Assembly (NCBI GenBank): GCA_902783375.1
Contig: CACZQN010000014.1
Location: 1 to 64,000, forward strand
DNA length: 64,000 nucleotides
Source of the DNA: an uncultured Lachnospiraceae bacterium
GTDB lineage: Bacteria > Bacillota > Clostridia > Lachnospirales > Lachnospiraceae
Reading direction: 5' to 3'
The notes below the pieces were generated by a model. That model saw only the letters and a program-made list of their open reading frames with translations. It did no database searches and was not told the origin of the DNA. Shown here piece by piece: positions 26,997-36,377 of this stretch. Both the position numbers and the translations under genes were made by a program. The number at the start of each line of letters is the position of its first letter. Position 1 is the first letter of the stretch.

Positions 26997-27626
26997 TCAT
27001 TTCTTTAATTCTCTCAATAACTGTTCAACCTTCATTCCAGTGTATTTCTTTTCAGAGCGCCCTTCTTCGTCATAAGCTGCTAAAACGTAACCATCTTCCG
27101 TTACGTAAAAAATACCAACACATGTGTAATTGTATATGCCTTCTTCAATACTGCTCTCCTTAACAGGTATCACATATTTTTGTCCTTTTTCAAATATTGG
27201 TAAATGTCCTTTAAAAATGACATTGGAAGACAGTGTCAGCGTAGTTCCTTTTTCATACATAGATTCAGAGTCATCGATCACTTCAAAAGTGTTAAGAAAA
27301 AAGTGAACTGTATTGTCTATCCCTTCATTTTCTCTTTTTTCGTCCAATTCAGGATAGCCAGTAGAAACAACTGTAGAGGAGTACTCTTCATCCGACACCA
27401 TCATTCCGTAAACAAAACTTCCTCCATCAACATCTTTAACCATGTCTAATGTGACAAATGCACTATAAACTCCTTCCGGAGAGAGATTCTTTACCACAGG
27501 ATACCGATCTCTTAATTGAGCAACCACACTTTCAGATAGCACACTTTGATTATGGCGCAGAACAGCAACAAAAGCGCACACACAAACAAGTGCCGCTACG
27601 AAAATAAAGAATACTCTTTTTTTCAT
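26997..27626 (-). CDS. Hypothetical secreted or membrane-anchored protein, AT-rich
   Basis: A 209-residue protein I do not recognise. An N-terminal hydrophobic segment (VFFIFVAALVCVCAFVAVL) acts as signal or anchor with no lipobox; the rest is a soluble, beta-rich, Glu-rich domain that would lie outside the membrane. Base composition is clearly more AT-rich than any neighbour and many codons end in A or T, which suggests recent acquisition. The RBS GAGGAAGG lies directly against the T-run of the ugpC terminator, so no room is left for its own promoter; expression probably depends on read-through from ugpC. Confidence 0.75.
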   Translation of the reverse strand: MKKRVFFIFVAALVCVCAFVAVLRHNQSVLSESVVAQLRDRYPVVKNLSPEGVYSAFVTLDMVKDVDGGSFVYGMMVSDEEYSSTVVSTGYPELDEKRENEGIDNTVHFFLNTFEVIDDSESMYEKGTTLTLSSNVIFKGHLPIFEKGQKYVIPVKESSIEEGIYNYTCVGIFYVTEDGYVLAAYDEEGRSEKKYTGMKVEQLLRELKK

Positions 27627-27637
27627 ATGCCTTCCTC

Positions 27638-27669
27638 AAAAAAGGGCACCCCTTTCGGGATGCCCTTCT
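27638..27669 (-). terminator. Intrinsic terminator after ugpC
   Basis: GGGCATCCCGAAAGGGGTGCCC followed by TTTTTT on the minus strand. The T-run runs straight into the RBS of the orphan gene. Confidence 0.88.
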
Positions 27670-27690
27670 GTCTGATAAATTCCGCTTATA

Positions 27691-28803
27691 TTAGTTGAGC
27701 AGAGTCAGCTCGGTCTCCTTATCGAAGACATGCAGCTTGGACAGATCCATAGCGAACTTAACGTTGTCACCAACTCTTGCCGGTGTGGTCGGAGCTACAC
27801 GAGCGGTAAACTGTGTATCGCCAACGTTGAAGTACAGGAATACTTCAGCACCGAGAAGCTCGTATACGTTGATGGTTGCATCGAAGCAGCCTTCCGGATT
27901 GTTCTGAACGAACAGAGCATCATCATCAATATCCTCAGGACGGATACCAAGAGATACGGTCTTGCCTTCATAACCGCCGTTGAAGAGAACTTTGCTCTTA
28001 GCTTCCGGCAGGGAGATCTTGTGGCCAGCGAACTCAAGATCAGCAATGTTGCCATTCTTTCTGACAACTGCATCGATCATGTTCATCTCAGGAGAACCGA
28101 TGAATCCAGCAACGAACTTGTTGCACGGCTTGTCATAGAGGTTCTGCGGGGTGTCGACCTGCTGTACGACGCCGTCCTTCATAACGACGATTCTGGTACC
28201 AAGAGTCATAGCCTCTGTCTGGTCATGTGTAACGTAGATGATGGTAGCCTGCAGTCTCTGATGAAGCTTGGAGATCTCAGTTCTCATCTGCACACGGAGC
28301 TTAGCATCCAGGTTGGAGAGCGGCTCGTCCATCAGGAATACCTTCGGGTTACGAACGATAGCACGTCCCATAGCAACACGCTGTCTCTGACCACCGGAAA
28401 GAGCAGCCGGCTTACGATCAAGGAGCTTGGTCAGGTCGAGGATCTTAGCAGCTTCCTGAACGAGCTTGTCGATCTCTTCCTTCGGGGTCTTACGAAGCTT
28501 CAGGCCGAATGCCATGTTGTCATAAACGGACATATGCGGATACAGAGCGTAGTTCTGGAAAACCATGGCGATATCTCTGTCCTTCGGCTCAACATCGTTC
28601 ACGAGCTTGTCGCCGATGTAAAGCTCACCAGAGGAGATCTCCTCAAGACCAGCGATCATACGAAGGGTTGTGGACTTACCACATCCAGACGGGCCGACGA
28701 AAATGATGAATTCCTTGTCTGCGATTTCAAGGTTGAAATCCTTAACAGCTACGAAGCCGTTCGGATACTGCTTTGTGATGTTTCTAAGCGATAAACTAGC
28801 CAT
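27691..28803 (-). CDS. ugpC: Carbohydrate ABC-transporter ATPase, MsmK/UgpC/MalK type
   Basis: A 370-residue ATPase: Walker A GPSGCGKST at 37-45, the LSGGQRQR signature near 135, Walker B DEPLSNLD, and a C-terminal OB-type regulatory domain of the MalK kind. The start MASLSLRNITKQYPNG follows CAGGAGG; an upstream in-frame start adds 22 residues without family support. It stands alone without permeases. In many Firmicutes one such ATPase (MsmK) energises several sugar importers, which would include systems using lipoproteins like the one at 4762-6348. Confidence 0.93.
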   Translation of the reverse strand: MASLSLRNITKQYPNGFVAVKDFNLEIADKEFIIFVGPSGCGKSTTLRMIAGLEEISSGELYIGDKLVNDVEPKDRDIAMVFQNYALYPHMSVYDNMAFGLKLRKTPKEEIDKLVQEAAKILDLTKLLDRKPAALSGGQRQRVAMGRAIVRNPKVFLMDEPLSNLDAKLRVQMRTEISKLHQRLQATIIYVTHDQTEAMTLGTRIVVMKDGVVQQVDTPQNLYDKPCNKFVAGFIGSPEMNMIDAVVRKNGNIADLEFAGHKISLPEAKSKVLFNGGYEGKTVSLGIRPEDIDDDALFVQNNPEGCFDATINVYELLGAEVFLYFNVGDTQFTARVAPTTPARVGDNVKFAMDLSKLHVFDKETELTLLN

Positions 28804-28856
28804 CTCTAAAATCCTCCTGAGTTTGTATTGAGGAGCTGCACCCCTCTCCGAAATTG

Positions 28857-28885
28857 ACAGTATTATCATAATACAGACTCGTCAA
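28857..28885 (-). promoter_or_regulatory. Possible ugpC promoter
   Basis: TTGACG (28880-28885), a 17-bp spacer and TACTGT (28857-28862) inside an AT-rich stretch. The -10 is a weak match, so this is tentative. The rest of the 28804-29161 gap is filled by the family B element at 28948-29142. Confidence 0.3.
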
Positions 28886-28947
28886 GATATCTATACTTGA
28901 AATTGACAAAAATTGCGTATGTTTTTTATGCAGTTTGTCGAATTCAG

Positions 28948-29142
28948 GTTACTATTCACGGCCGACCACGTATTGGCGGCAGGCCACGTCATGAATTCAT
29001 GAACGGGGCCTGTCACAATACGGGGGCAGGCCTGTGAAACAGGAACCGCCACCACAGCCTCAGACAAAAGCGCCAGCGGCGCGGCAGATGTGCGCAGCAC
29101 AGCTGGTCTGAGGCCTGTCGGTGGCGGAACCGTGAATAGTAG
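28948..29142. repeat. Family B palindromic element, copy B1 (about 195 bp)
   Basis: The ends share the inverted repeat TACTATTCACGG/CCGTGAATAGTA. The left half is a long hairpin closed by CGTATTG (28969-28975) and CAATACG (29016-29022), with ATGAATTCAT at its tip. The right half pairs CCGCCAC with GTGGCGG and GCCTCAGAC with GTCTGAGGC around a GCGCC/GGCGC hairpin. A 43-bp core (29032-29074) matches copy B2 in inverted orientation with one mismatch. It lies 19 bp after the yitT stop and fills most of the gap to the ugpC promoter region. Confidence 0.85.
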
Positions 29143-29161
29143 GTACTATGCTTCCCCTTCC

Positions 29162-30031
29162 TCATTCCTCATACCCAAGGAATCCTTCGCCCAGTGCCTC
29201 TCTGACATCCGTCACGATCACAAAGGACTTCGGGTCCAGATTCTTGACGATCTCCTTCACACGGACCAGCTCCTTCTTGCCGACCACGCAGAACAGCAGG
29301 TTCCGCTCCGCGTCTGTGTACATGCCTCTGGCCGGGATTCCCGTTACGCCGCGGTTCAGGTCCTTCAGAATATGCTCAGAGATCTCGTGATAATTCTCGG
29401 AAATGATGTAGACCATCTTGGCATATTTCACACCTTCGAGGATCGTATCACTGACCTTCGAAAGGATGTAGACGGAAACCATGGCGTAGGCCGCCCGTTG
29501 GAAGCCAAACACCACCGCACCGGTCAGGACAACGATTCCGTCAAAGACTGCCAGGAGCTTTGGCATCGAGTAATACGGACGGAAATGATGGACAATCGCC
29601 GAGAGCATATCCGTGCCGCCGGTTGTGGAGTTCGCCATGAACACCAGCCCCATCCCCGCACCTTCCAGGGTTCCGCCGATGATGACGGCCAGCAGCCGGT
29701 CCTCTCCGCAGATCGGATACACCGGGATCAGATAGAGGGCTATTTCAAAGAAAATCGCTCCCAGGATGGTCCGTGCGATAAACCGCTTTCCGAGCACAAA
29801 CCAGGCAATGAGAAACAGCGGGATGTTGAGCACGAGGTTTGTCACCCAGATCGGGATCCCCCCGCTGCCCCCTTTTGACGTAACCGACTTTAAGATGACC
29901 GCAATACCGGAGAATCCGCCGTTCGCAATCCCTGCCGGGTCATATGCAAGGTTGATCGCTCCTGCCATCAGAACCGTTCCTGCCGCAAGCATCAGGATTC
30001 TCCTGACCTTTAAAGAAAAATGTTGTTCCAT
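29162..30031 (-). CDS. YitT family membrane protein (DUF161/DUF2179)
   Basis: A 289-residue protein with five or six N-terminal transmembrane segments, the family signature NLAYDPAGIANGGFSGIAVIL near residues 26-46, and a C-terminal soluble DUF2179 domain from about residue 205. Function is unproven; the family is common in Firmicutes. The start at 30031 has AGGTG upstream. It is divergent from the SDR gene. Confidence 0.9.
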   Translation of the reverse strand: MEQHFSLKVRRILMLAAGTVLMAGAINLAYDPAGIANGGFSGIAVILKSVTSKGGSGGIPIWVTNLVLNIPLFLIAWFVLGKRFIARTILGAIFFEIALYLIPVYPICGEDRLLAVIIGGTLEGAGMGLVFMANSTTGGTDMLSAIVHHFRPYYSMPKLLAVFDGIVVLTGAVVFGFQRAAYAMVSVYILSKVSDTILEGVKYAKMVYIISENYHEISEHILKDLNRGVTGIPARGMYTDAERNLLFCVVGKKELVRVKEIVKNLDPKSFVIVTDVREALGEGFLGYEE

Positions 30032-30058
30032 GTCGCACCTGTTGTGTTATACTTGTAC

Positions 30059-30088
30059 CATCAGGGCCAACCCATATCGGTCCTGATG
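30059..30088. repeat. Short hairpin in the yitT/SDR divergent region
   Basis: CATCAGGGCC and GGTCCTGATG form a 10-bp stem with one mismatch (wobble) and a 10-base loop. One arm contains TCAGGACCGA, the inner part of the family A terminus, so it might be a remnant of that family, but it could equally be an ordinary leader hairpin of yitT. Nothing else is evident in this gap. Confidence 0.3.
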
Positions 30089-30207
30089 CAAACCTGTCAG
30101 ACGTCAGCCTTCCCAGTGTATCACAAAAAAGGAAATCTGGCAATCCTGTAAAGAGGACTGACAGGATCATCTGATCGGCAATCATCTTCAGAGGAGGGTT
30201 TCGTGTT

Positions 30208-30948
30208 ATGTCAACCATCATCATTACAGGGGCTTCCCGCGGGATCGGTCGGGCACTCGCCCACCGCTATGCGGCTCCGGGTGTGAATCTTGCCATCTGC
30301 TGCCTGCACCGGGAGGAGGACCTCCGCGAAACAGAGAAACTACTGCAGGAAAAAGGTGCTTTTGTCTATGCTGCGCTCGGCGATGTCGGCGACTATGCTT
30401 TCGCCGAAGCATTTGCCGGAGAAGCACAGAGACTGTTCGGGCCACCGGATCTTCTGATTAATAATGCAGGAATCTCCTGGGTCGGCCTGTTCTCCGAGAT
30501 GCGGCCGGAGGACTGGGACAAGGTCATCCGTACCAATCTGACCTCCGTCTACAACATGACTTCCCAGGTTCTTCCGGATATGATTCACAAGAAAGCCGGA
30601 CAGATCCTGAACATCTCTTCCGTCTGGGGTGAAGCAGGTGCCTCCTGTGAAGTTGCCTACTCCGCGGCCAAGGGCGGCATGAATGCGCTCACCAGGGCAC
30701 TTGCCAAGGAACTCGCGCCATCCGGCATCGCCGTCAATGCCATCGCCTGCGGCGCGATTGACACGGAGATGAATCATTTTCTGACGGACGAGGAACTGCT
30801 CTCCCTGACAGATGAAATACCTGCAGGCCGTCTCGGAAAAGCAGAAGAAGTTGCAGAACTGGCATACCGGATCACTGGGCAGAACGCGCCGGGAGCAACG
30901 CCCTATCTGACCGGGCAGGTCATCACCTTTGACGGTGGCTGGATCTGA
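30208..30948 (+). CDS. Short-chain dehydrogenase/reductase (FabG-like)
   Basis: A 246-residue NAD(P)-dependent SDR: TGASRGIG at 7-14, NNAG at 85-88, and the catalytic Ser138, Tyr151 and Lys155 (YSAAK). The C-terminal TGQVITFDGGW is FabG-like. Its isolated position, away from fatty acid synthesis genes, argues for a general oxidoreductase. The RBS GAGGAGGG precedes the ATG, and pepF follows 55 bp later on the same strand. Confidence 0.88.
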   Translation: MSTIIITGASRGIGRALAHRYAAPGVNLAICCLHREEDLRETEKLLQEKGAFVYAALGDVGDYAFAEAFAGEAQRLFGPPDLLINNAGISWVGLFSEMRPEDWDKVIRTNLTSVYNMTSQVLPDMIHKKAGQILNISSVWGEAGASCEVAYSAAKGGMNALTRALAKELAPSGIAVNAIACGAIDTEMNHFLTDEELLSLTDEIPAGRLGKAEEVAELAYRITGQNAPGATPYLTGQVITFDGGWI

Positions 30949-31003
30949 TCAGGCAGAACATGTCATCTGATGAACAAAAAGGATTCCTATCAAAGGAGAA
31001 ACT

Positions 31004-32812
31004 ATGTCTATGGAAGAAAAACTCGCGATGCGAAGTGAAGTCCCTGTCGATGAGACCTGGGATCTCTCGCTGATCTATCCGACAGAAGCTGCCATGGAAG
31101 CAGATCTGGAAAAGATGACTGCTCTTGCAGCGAAGATTAAGGAAACCTGGCAGGGGAAGCTGAACAGTGCAGCAGATATCCTCTCCTGTCTCGATGACTA
31201 CCGGCAGGTCTACGAATGGATGACCCTGATCGGCAACTACGTGGACCTGGCAGTCGAGGTGGACTACTACGACAACGCCAACCAGGACCGCTCTTCCCGG
31301 ATCAACCGGATCATCTCCCAGATCGACAGCGATCTGACATTTATCGACTCTGAATTGTCCATGCTGCCGGAACGTGTTCTGGAAGAAGCCGCTGCTTCTT
31401 CCGGAAAATTCAAGGGCTACCTCGAGGACATTCTCCGCAGGAAGCCGTACCTCCTGCATCCGGAGGCCGAGCGGGTGCTGGCAGCAATTTCCCATACGAC
31501 CCACGCACCGTATGAGTTCTACAACACGCTGAAGCTTGCCGACATGCGCTTCCCGAACTTTGAGGCTGCCGGCAAATCCTGGCCGCTCGGCTATTCGCTG
31601 TTTGAGGACAACTATGAATACGAACCGGATACCGCTGTGCGCCGTGGTGCCTTTGACGCCTTCTCAAAGAAGCTGAAGGAATATGAAAATGGTACTGCCG
31701 CTGCCTACAATGCCTATGTGCAGCATGTCAAGATCATGTCCGATCTCCGCGGGTACAAGGATATGTGGGAATCCGACCTGGTCCAGGACCGCGTCACCAG
31801 GGAGATGTATGACCGCCAGATCGATCTCATCATGGAATATCTCGCACCGCATATGCGGAAGCTTGCAAAACTTCTTCAGAAACTGCATGGCCTTGACCGG
31901 ATGACCTACGCAGACCTGAAGTTGCCGGTCGATCCTTCCTATACGCCGTCCATCACCCGCGACGAAGCCTGGGATATGATCGAGAAAGGCCTGTCGCTCA
32001 TGGGCGAGGACTATGTGGGCATGATCCGCACGGCAAGGCGGGAACGCTGGGTGGATTTCGCAAGGAATCAGGGTAAGAGCACCGGTGGATTCTGTGCAAG
32101 TCCTTATGGACGTGGCTCCTTCATCCTGCTCTCCTGGAACGGAAAGATGTCCGATATGTTCACACTGGCACACGAACTCGGCCACGCAGGACATTTCCGG
32201 CTCTGCAACAATGCGCAGTGCATCTTCGATACGAATGTCTCCGGCTATTTCGTCGAGGCGCCATCAACCATGAATGAGCTCTTTATGGGGCATTATCTGC
32301 TGAAGACCAATGACGATCCACGCTTCCGCCGCTGGGTTCTCGCCAATATGGTCAGCAATACGTATTACCACAACTTCGTCACCCACCTGCTCGAAGCCGC
32401 ATACCAGCGTGAGGTTTACAGAATCGTCGATGCCGGTGGCAGTGTCCAGGCGGAAACCCTCTCTTCCCTCTTCAGAAGTGTCCTTGAGAAGTTCTGGGGC
32501 GATGCAGTCGAGCTGACCCCTGGCGCGGAGCTCACCTGGATGCGCCAGCCGCACTACTATATGGGCCTCTACTCCTACAGCTATAGTGCAGGCCTCACCA
32601 TCGCCACCCAGATGGCGAAGCGGATCGAAGCAGAAGGCGCTCCGGCCGTCGAGGACTGGAAGAAGGTGCTCAGGGCCGGCAGCACGCTCCCACCGGTCGA
32701 ACTGGCAAAGCTCGGCGGAATCGACATCACCACCGATGCAGCCCTCCGCGATACCATCGAGATCATCGGCAGCTACATCGATGAGATCTGCAGACTGAGT
32801 GAAGAGATCTGA
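31004..32812 (+). CDS. pepF: Oligoendopeptidase F (M3B metallopeptidase)
   Basis: A 602-residue cytoplasmic zinc peptidase that hydrolyses short peptides. The HELGH zinc motif is at about 390-394 (TLAHELGHAGH), with the third ligand Glu expected in FVEAPSTMNE about 25 residues later. Length matches PepF. The RBS AAAGGAG precedes the ATG at 31004. It is probably co-transcribed with the SDR gene and closed by the terminator at 32870. Confidence 0.95.
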   Translation: MSMEEKLAMRSEVPVDETWDLSLIYPTEAAMEADLEKMTALAAKIKETWQGKLNSAADILSCLDDYRQVYEWMTLIGNYVDLAVEVDYYDNANQDRSSRINRIISQIDSDLTFIDSELSMLPERVLEEAAASSGKFKGYLEDILRRKPYLLHPEAERVLAAISHTTHAPYEFYNTLKLADMRFPNFEAAGKSWPLGYSLFEDNYEYEPDTAVRRGAFDAFSKKLKEYENGTAAAYNAYVQHVKIMSDLRGYKDMWESDLVQDRVTREMYDRQIDLIMEYLAPHMRKLAKLLQKLHGLDRMTYADLKLPVDPSYTPSITRDEAWDMIEKGLSLMGEDYVGMIRTARRERWVDFARNQGKSTGGFCASPYGRGSFILLSWNGKMSDMFTLAHELGHAGHFRLCNNAQCIFDTNVSGYFVEAPSTMNELFMGHYLLKTNDDPRFRRWVLANMVSNTYYHNFVTHLLEAAYQREVYRIVDAGGSVQAETLSSLFRSVLEKFWGDAVELTPGAELTWMRQPHYYMGLYSYSYSAGLTIATQMAKRIEAEGAPAVEDWKKVLRAGSTLPPVELAKLGGIDITTDAALRDTIEIIGSYIDEICRLSEEI

Positions 32813-32869
32813 TAAGCCGCCTGGCATTTGGTTCTGTTCTCATCTGTGAACTGTGTTTACCATGACATC

Positions 32870-32918
32870 AAAACTGCCATACGTTACAGGAGATACTCCT
32901 GCATCGTATGGCAGTTTT
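32870..32918. terminator. Bidirectional terminator between pepF and the MATE gene
   Basis: A 14-bp perfect stem AAAACTGCCATACG/CGTATGGCAGTTTT encloses a second hairpin CAGGAG-ATA-CTCCTG. A/T tails on both sides allow termination in both directions. Confidence 0.88.
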
Positions 32919-32948
32919 ATATCTGTCAATCGTTCTCTGCGATCTGTC

Positions 32949-34385
32949 TCACTCTGCATCCCCCATCTGCGAGATATCGATGACATTTCCACCGACTCTG
33001 GCATGCTTCGCCCAGCCACGGCGCATATAAAGGACAGCAGTAAGCACTGCACCTGCAATCCAGGAGATCAGCAGGGAGATAAATAACGTCTTCGGATCTC
33101 CGTTCGGATAGGCCTCACTTCTGGTCATATAGGCCATCAGATAAGCCAGTGGCACACGAATGACGACTGTCGTGATAATGGAGATCCACATCGGTGTCAT
33201 CGTATCTCCGGCCCCACGCATGACACCGGAAAGCATCTGTGTCACAGCCATGCCGATATAGCCTGCTGCAAGAATGCACATCATATGGTAGGCATAATCA
33301 ATGATTTCCTGCGTATTCGTAAACAGTCCCATCAGCAGTTTTCCGATCAGCAGAATCACCGCAACCAGCACAGCGGAAACGACAAGGGACATCTTCATGC
33401 CTTCTCTCGTCCCATCATGCAGCCGCTTGATCTTCAGCGCTCCGACATTCTGGCCGGCATAGGTTGTCATGGTGGATCCGAAGGTAAAGTTCGGCATCAT
33501 CGCGAATCCGTCGACACGCATGATGATGGAATTGACCGTCACGATCATTGCGCCGAAATTATTGGTCAGGCTCTGCACCATGATACTGGCGAGGGAGAAG
33601 ATCATCTGCGTCACGCCGGTCGGGATACCGAGCACCAGCAGATGTTTGATCAGCCTGAAATCCACCCTGAAGGCTTCCCGGTCCAGTGTAAAGGTCTCTT
33701 TCATCTTTGCAATGCGCAGATAACAGAGGATGGAGGAAATGATCTGCGCCAGAACCGTCGCCAGCGCCGCACCAGTCACTCCCATGTGCATCGGTCCGAC
33801 AAGGATGATATCAAGGATTGTATTAATGATCGTGCAGACCAGCAGGAACACCAGCGGCATAAACGAATCTCCGATTCCCCGAAGAATACCGGAAAGAATG
33901 TTATAATATGTCGTTCCTGCCACCCCCAGCAAGAGGATTGTCAGATAATCAACTGCCATGTCATAGAGTTCTGGCGGTGTGTTCAGGAATGCCATAAACG
34001 GGCGGACAATGATCGACCCGACCACCATGATGATCAGGCTGACCACCGCAACCATGATCAGTGAATTACCGACCGTCTGAGACAGCAGCTTCTTATCTTT
34101 TGCACCGTAATACTGCGAAACCAGGATGCCGGCACCGACCGAGATTCCCATGAACAGGACAAAGATCAGATTGAACATCGGCATCGTCGCACCGATCGCA
34201 CCCAGTGCATTATCCCCTGCATATTTGCCGACGACAATAGAATCCACCGTCGAATACAGTTGCTGTGCAATGTTCCCGATCAGCAGCGGCAGTGCAAACT
34301 CAATCAGACACTTTGCCGGATCCCCTGTGGTCATATCTCTTGCGCCGCCAAACCGGTCAATCATCTTCTGAATTCCATTCGCCAT
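32949..34385 (-). CDS. MATE family efflux transporter
   Basis: A 478-residue integral membrane protein with about 12 hydrophobic segments and the NorM/DinF-like beginning (PLLIGNIAQQLYSTVDSIVVGKYAG). Members export drugs or metabolites using Na+ or H+ gradients. The start at 34385 follows AAAGGAGGGG. It is monocistronic. Substrate not predictable. Confidence 0.93.
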   Translation of the reverse strand: MANGIQKMIDRFGGARDMTTGDPAKCLIEFALPLLIGNIAQQLYSTVDSIVVGKYAGDNALGAIGATMPMFNLIFVLFMGISVGAGILVSQYYGAKDKKLLSQTVGNSLIMVAVVSLIIMVVGSIIVRPFMAFLNTPPELYDMAVDYLTILLLGVAGTTYYNILSGILRGIGDSFMPLVFLLVCTIINTILDIILVGPMHMGVTGAALATVLAQIISSILCYLRIAKMKETFTLDREAFRVDFRLIKHLLVLGIPTGVTQMIFSLASIMVQSLTNNFGAMIVTVNSIIMRVDGFAMMPNFTFGSTMTTYAGQNVGALKIKRLHDGTREGMKMSLVVSAVLVAVILLIGKLLMGLFTNTQEIIDYAYHMMCILAAGYIGMAVTQMLSGVMRGAGDTMTPMWISIITTVVIRVPLAYLMAYMTRSEAYPNGDPKTLFISLLISWIAGAVLTAVLYMRRGWAKHARVGGNVIDISQMGDAE

Positions 34386-34434
34386 TCACTACCCCTCCTT
34401 TTATCCCGTGTATGATGCCTTTCCTGACATATGT

Positions 34435-34463
34435 AATGTAATCGTTTTCAATTATGGTAGCAA
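34435..34463 (-). promoter_or_regulatory. Probable MATE gene promoter
   Basis: TTGCTA (34458-34463), a 17-bp spacer and TACATT (34435-34440), about 50 bp before the ATG. Confidence 0.4.
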
Positions 34464-34504
34464 TATTATGTCTTATTCACATCCCGTACGTCAAGTCCTT
34501 TTTG

Positions 34505-34540
34505 AAACAAAGAACCGCTGCACGATCATGCAGCGGTTCC
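34505..34540 (-). terminator. Terminator of the ribosomal protein operon
   Basis: AACCGCTGCA/TGCAGCGGTT stem, then TCTTTGTTTC on the minus strand, about 60 bp after rplA. It ends the transcript before any rplJ-rplL genes. Confidence 0.82.
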
Positions 34541-34600
34541 TGATTGCGATGAAAGTAATCTCTGACCTTTCGGCCATTCTATGCCCGAACGTATTCCGGA

Positions 34601-35296
34601 TTAAGCGCCGTACTTGGACGGGTTCACACGGATGCCAGGGCCCATGGTGCTGGCGATGGTTACGCTCTTCAGATACTGACCCTTTGCGGTTGCCGGCTTC
34701 ACACGGACAATCGTGGTCATCAGGGTATTCAGGTTGTCATTCAACTGTTCTGCGGTGAAGGATGTCTTACCGATCGGAACATGAATAATGTTGTTTCTGT
34801 CAAGACGGTACTCAATCTTACCGGCTTTAATTTCCTGGATTGCTGTAGCAACATCCATTGTTACGGTACCGGCCTTCGGGTTCGGCATGAGACCCTTCGG
34901 ACCAAGGACACGGCCCAGACGGCCGACAACGCCCATCATATCCGGTGTCGCTACAACTACATCGAAATCCAACCAGCCATCATTCTGGATTCTCGGGATG
35001 AGCTCATCGCCGCCAACATAATCAGCGCCGGCTGCCTGTGCTTCATCAATCTTGGTGCCCTTTGCGAATACGAGGACACGGACGGTCTTACCGGTTCCAT
35101 GCGGCAGGACAACTGCGCCACGGATCTGCTGATCTGCATGACGGCCATCCAGATTGGTTCTGATGTGAACTTCGACTGTTTCGTCAAACTTGGCTATAGC
35201 AGTCTTCTTTACAAGATCCACAGCCTCTTCCGGGTCGTAAGCCTTTGTCTTCTCGACCAGCTTGGCTGCTTCGATATATTTCTTTCCTCTTTTCAT
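34601..35296 (-). CDS. rplA: 50S ribosomal protein L1
   Basis: A 231-residue L1 of standard length, with the family core [17 protein letters not shown] around residues 130-146. It binds 23S rRNA at the L1 stalk and in many bacteria represses its own operon. The RBS CAGGAGG precedes the ATG. It is the last gene of rpmG-secE-nusG-rplK-rplA; rplJ and rplL, which usually follow, are absent. Confidence 0.97.
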   Translation of the reverse strand: MKRGKKYIEAAKLVEKTKAYDPEEAVDLVKKTAIAKFDETVEVHIRTNLDGRHADQQIRGAVVLPHGTGKTVRVLVFAKGTKIDEAQAAGADYVGGDELIPRIQNDGWLDFDVVVATPDMMGVVGRLGRVLGPKGLMPNPKAGTVTMDVATAIQEIKAGKIEYRLDRNNIIHVPIGKTSFTAEQLNDNLNTLMTTIVRVKPATAKGQYLKSVTIASTMGPGIRVNPSKYGA

Positions 35297-35364
35297 GATA
35301 AACCTCCTGTGGTAATCACTGATCGACCACTTTCATGGAAAATGGTCTCCCACATGAATCAGCT

Positions 35365-35793
35365 TCAGTCCTCTACAACGATACCCATGGATCTCGCGGT
35401 ACCAGCGATCATGCTCATCGCAGCATCGATGTTTGCTGCGTTCAGATCCGGCATCTTCATCTCAGCAATCTTTCTGACCTCATCTTTGGAGATCGTTGCT
35501 ACCTTTACGCGGTTCGGTGTGCCAGAAGCGCTCTGCAGCTTGCAGGCCTTCTTCAGCAGAACTGCTGCCGGCGGTGTCTTGGTAACGAAGCTGAAGCTTC
35601 TGTCTGCATATACCGTGATCACGACAGGTGTCATAAGACCCTCTTCGATGTTCGAGGTACGTGCATTAAACTCTTTTGTAAACTGAACAATGTTCACACC
35701 ATGCTGACCAAGGGCCGGTCCAACCGGAGGAGCCGGTGTAGCCTTTCCAGCAGGGATCTGTAATTTGATATAACCTGTGACTTTCTTAGCCAT
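35365..35793 (-). CDS. rplK: 50S ribosomal protein L11
   Basis: A 142-residue L11 of standard length: the N-terminal [25 protein letters not shown] region and the C-terminal rRNA-binding domain ending near GTARSMGI. It forms the GTPase-associated centre with 23S rRNA. The RBS TAGGAGG precedes the ATG. It lies 68 bp upstream of rplA and 56 bp downstream of nusG. Confidence 0.97.
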   Translation of the reverse strand: MAKKVTGYIKLQIPAGKATPAPPVGPALGQHGVNIVQFTKEFNARTSNIEEGLMTPVVITVYADRSFSFVTKTPPAAVLLKKACKLQSASGTPNRVKVATISKDEVRKIAEMKMPDLNAANIDAAMSMIAGTARSMGIVVED

Positions 35794-35849
35794 TTTTAAC
35801 CTCCTAGTGCGTGTGCCAGGATGCGCACGCTAATGCCGAACTTCTGACC

Positions 35850-36365
35850 TTACAGTTTTCTGATATCCGTGAAGCTGACATCCACCGGTGTGTCACGGCC
35901 GAACATATCCATGTTCACCGTTACGGTCTGGTGCTCGTGGTCGATCGCTTTGACATAGCCCTGGGAATCCTCCCAGACACCTGAGATGATTTCCACCGCA
36001 TCGCCGACTTCCAGATCAATCTCCACCTCGGTGCGCTGCTGGTACATGCTCGCGATCTCTTCGTCCGTGAGCGGTACCGGCTTCGAACCCGGTCCGACAA
36101 ATCCTGTGACACCGCGCGTATTCCGCACAACATACCAGGTATCGTCGTTCATGATCATCCGGATCAGCACATAGCCCGGGAACAGCTTTCTGGTGATATT
36201 CTTCTTCACCCCGTCCCGGATCTCAATGACATCTTCTGTCGGAACCGAGACCTCTAAGATCGTGTCCTCCAGATGTCTGTTCTTGATCGTCTTTTCCAGA
36301 TCGACTTTCACCTTATTCTCATAACCGGAATAAGTGTGCACCACATACCAGCTTGCTTCTGCCAT
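35850..36365 (-). CDS. nusG: Transcription termination/antitermination factor NusG
   Basis: A 171-residue NusG with the N-terminal NGN domain (WYVVHTYSGYENKVK) and a C-terminal KOW domain (VGDAVEIISGVWEDSQGYVKAI). It binds RNA polymerase and modulates elongation. The RBS TAGGAG precedes the ATG, 12 bp after the secE stop. Confidence 0.96.
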   Translation of the reverse strand: MAEASWYVVHTYSGYENKVKVDLEKTIKNRHLEDTILEVSVPTEDVIEIRDGVKKNITRKLFPGYVLIRMIMNDDTWYVVRNTRGVTGFVGPGSKPVPLTDEEIASMYQQRTEVEIDLEVGDAVEIISGVWEDSQGYVKAIDHEHQTVTVNMDMFGRDTPVDVSFTDIRKL

Positions 36366-36377
36366 ATCAGACTCCTA

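Noticed and set aside
30059..30088. Calling the yitT/SDR hairpin a definite family A remnant
   Set aside because: Only a ten-base core is shared and the stem is short; it is listed as a low-confidence hairpin only.
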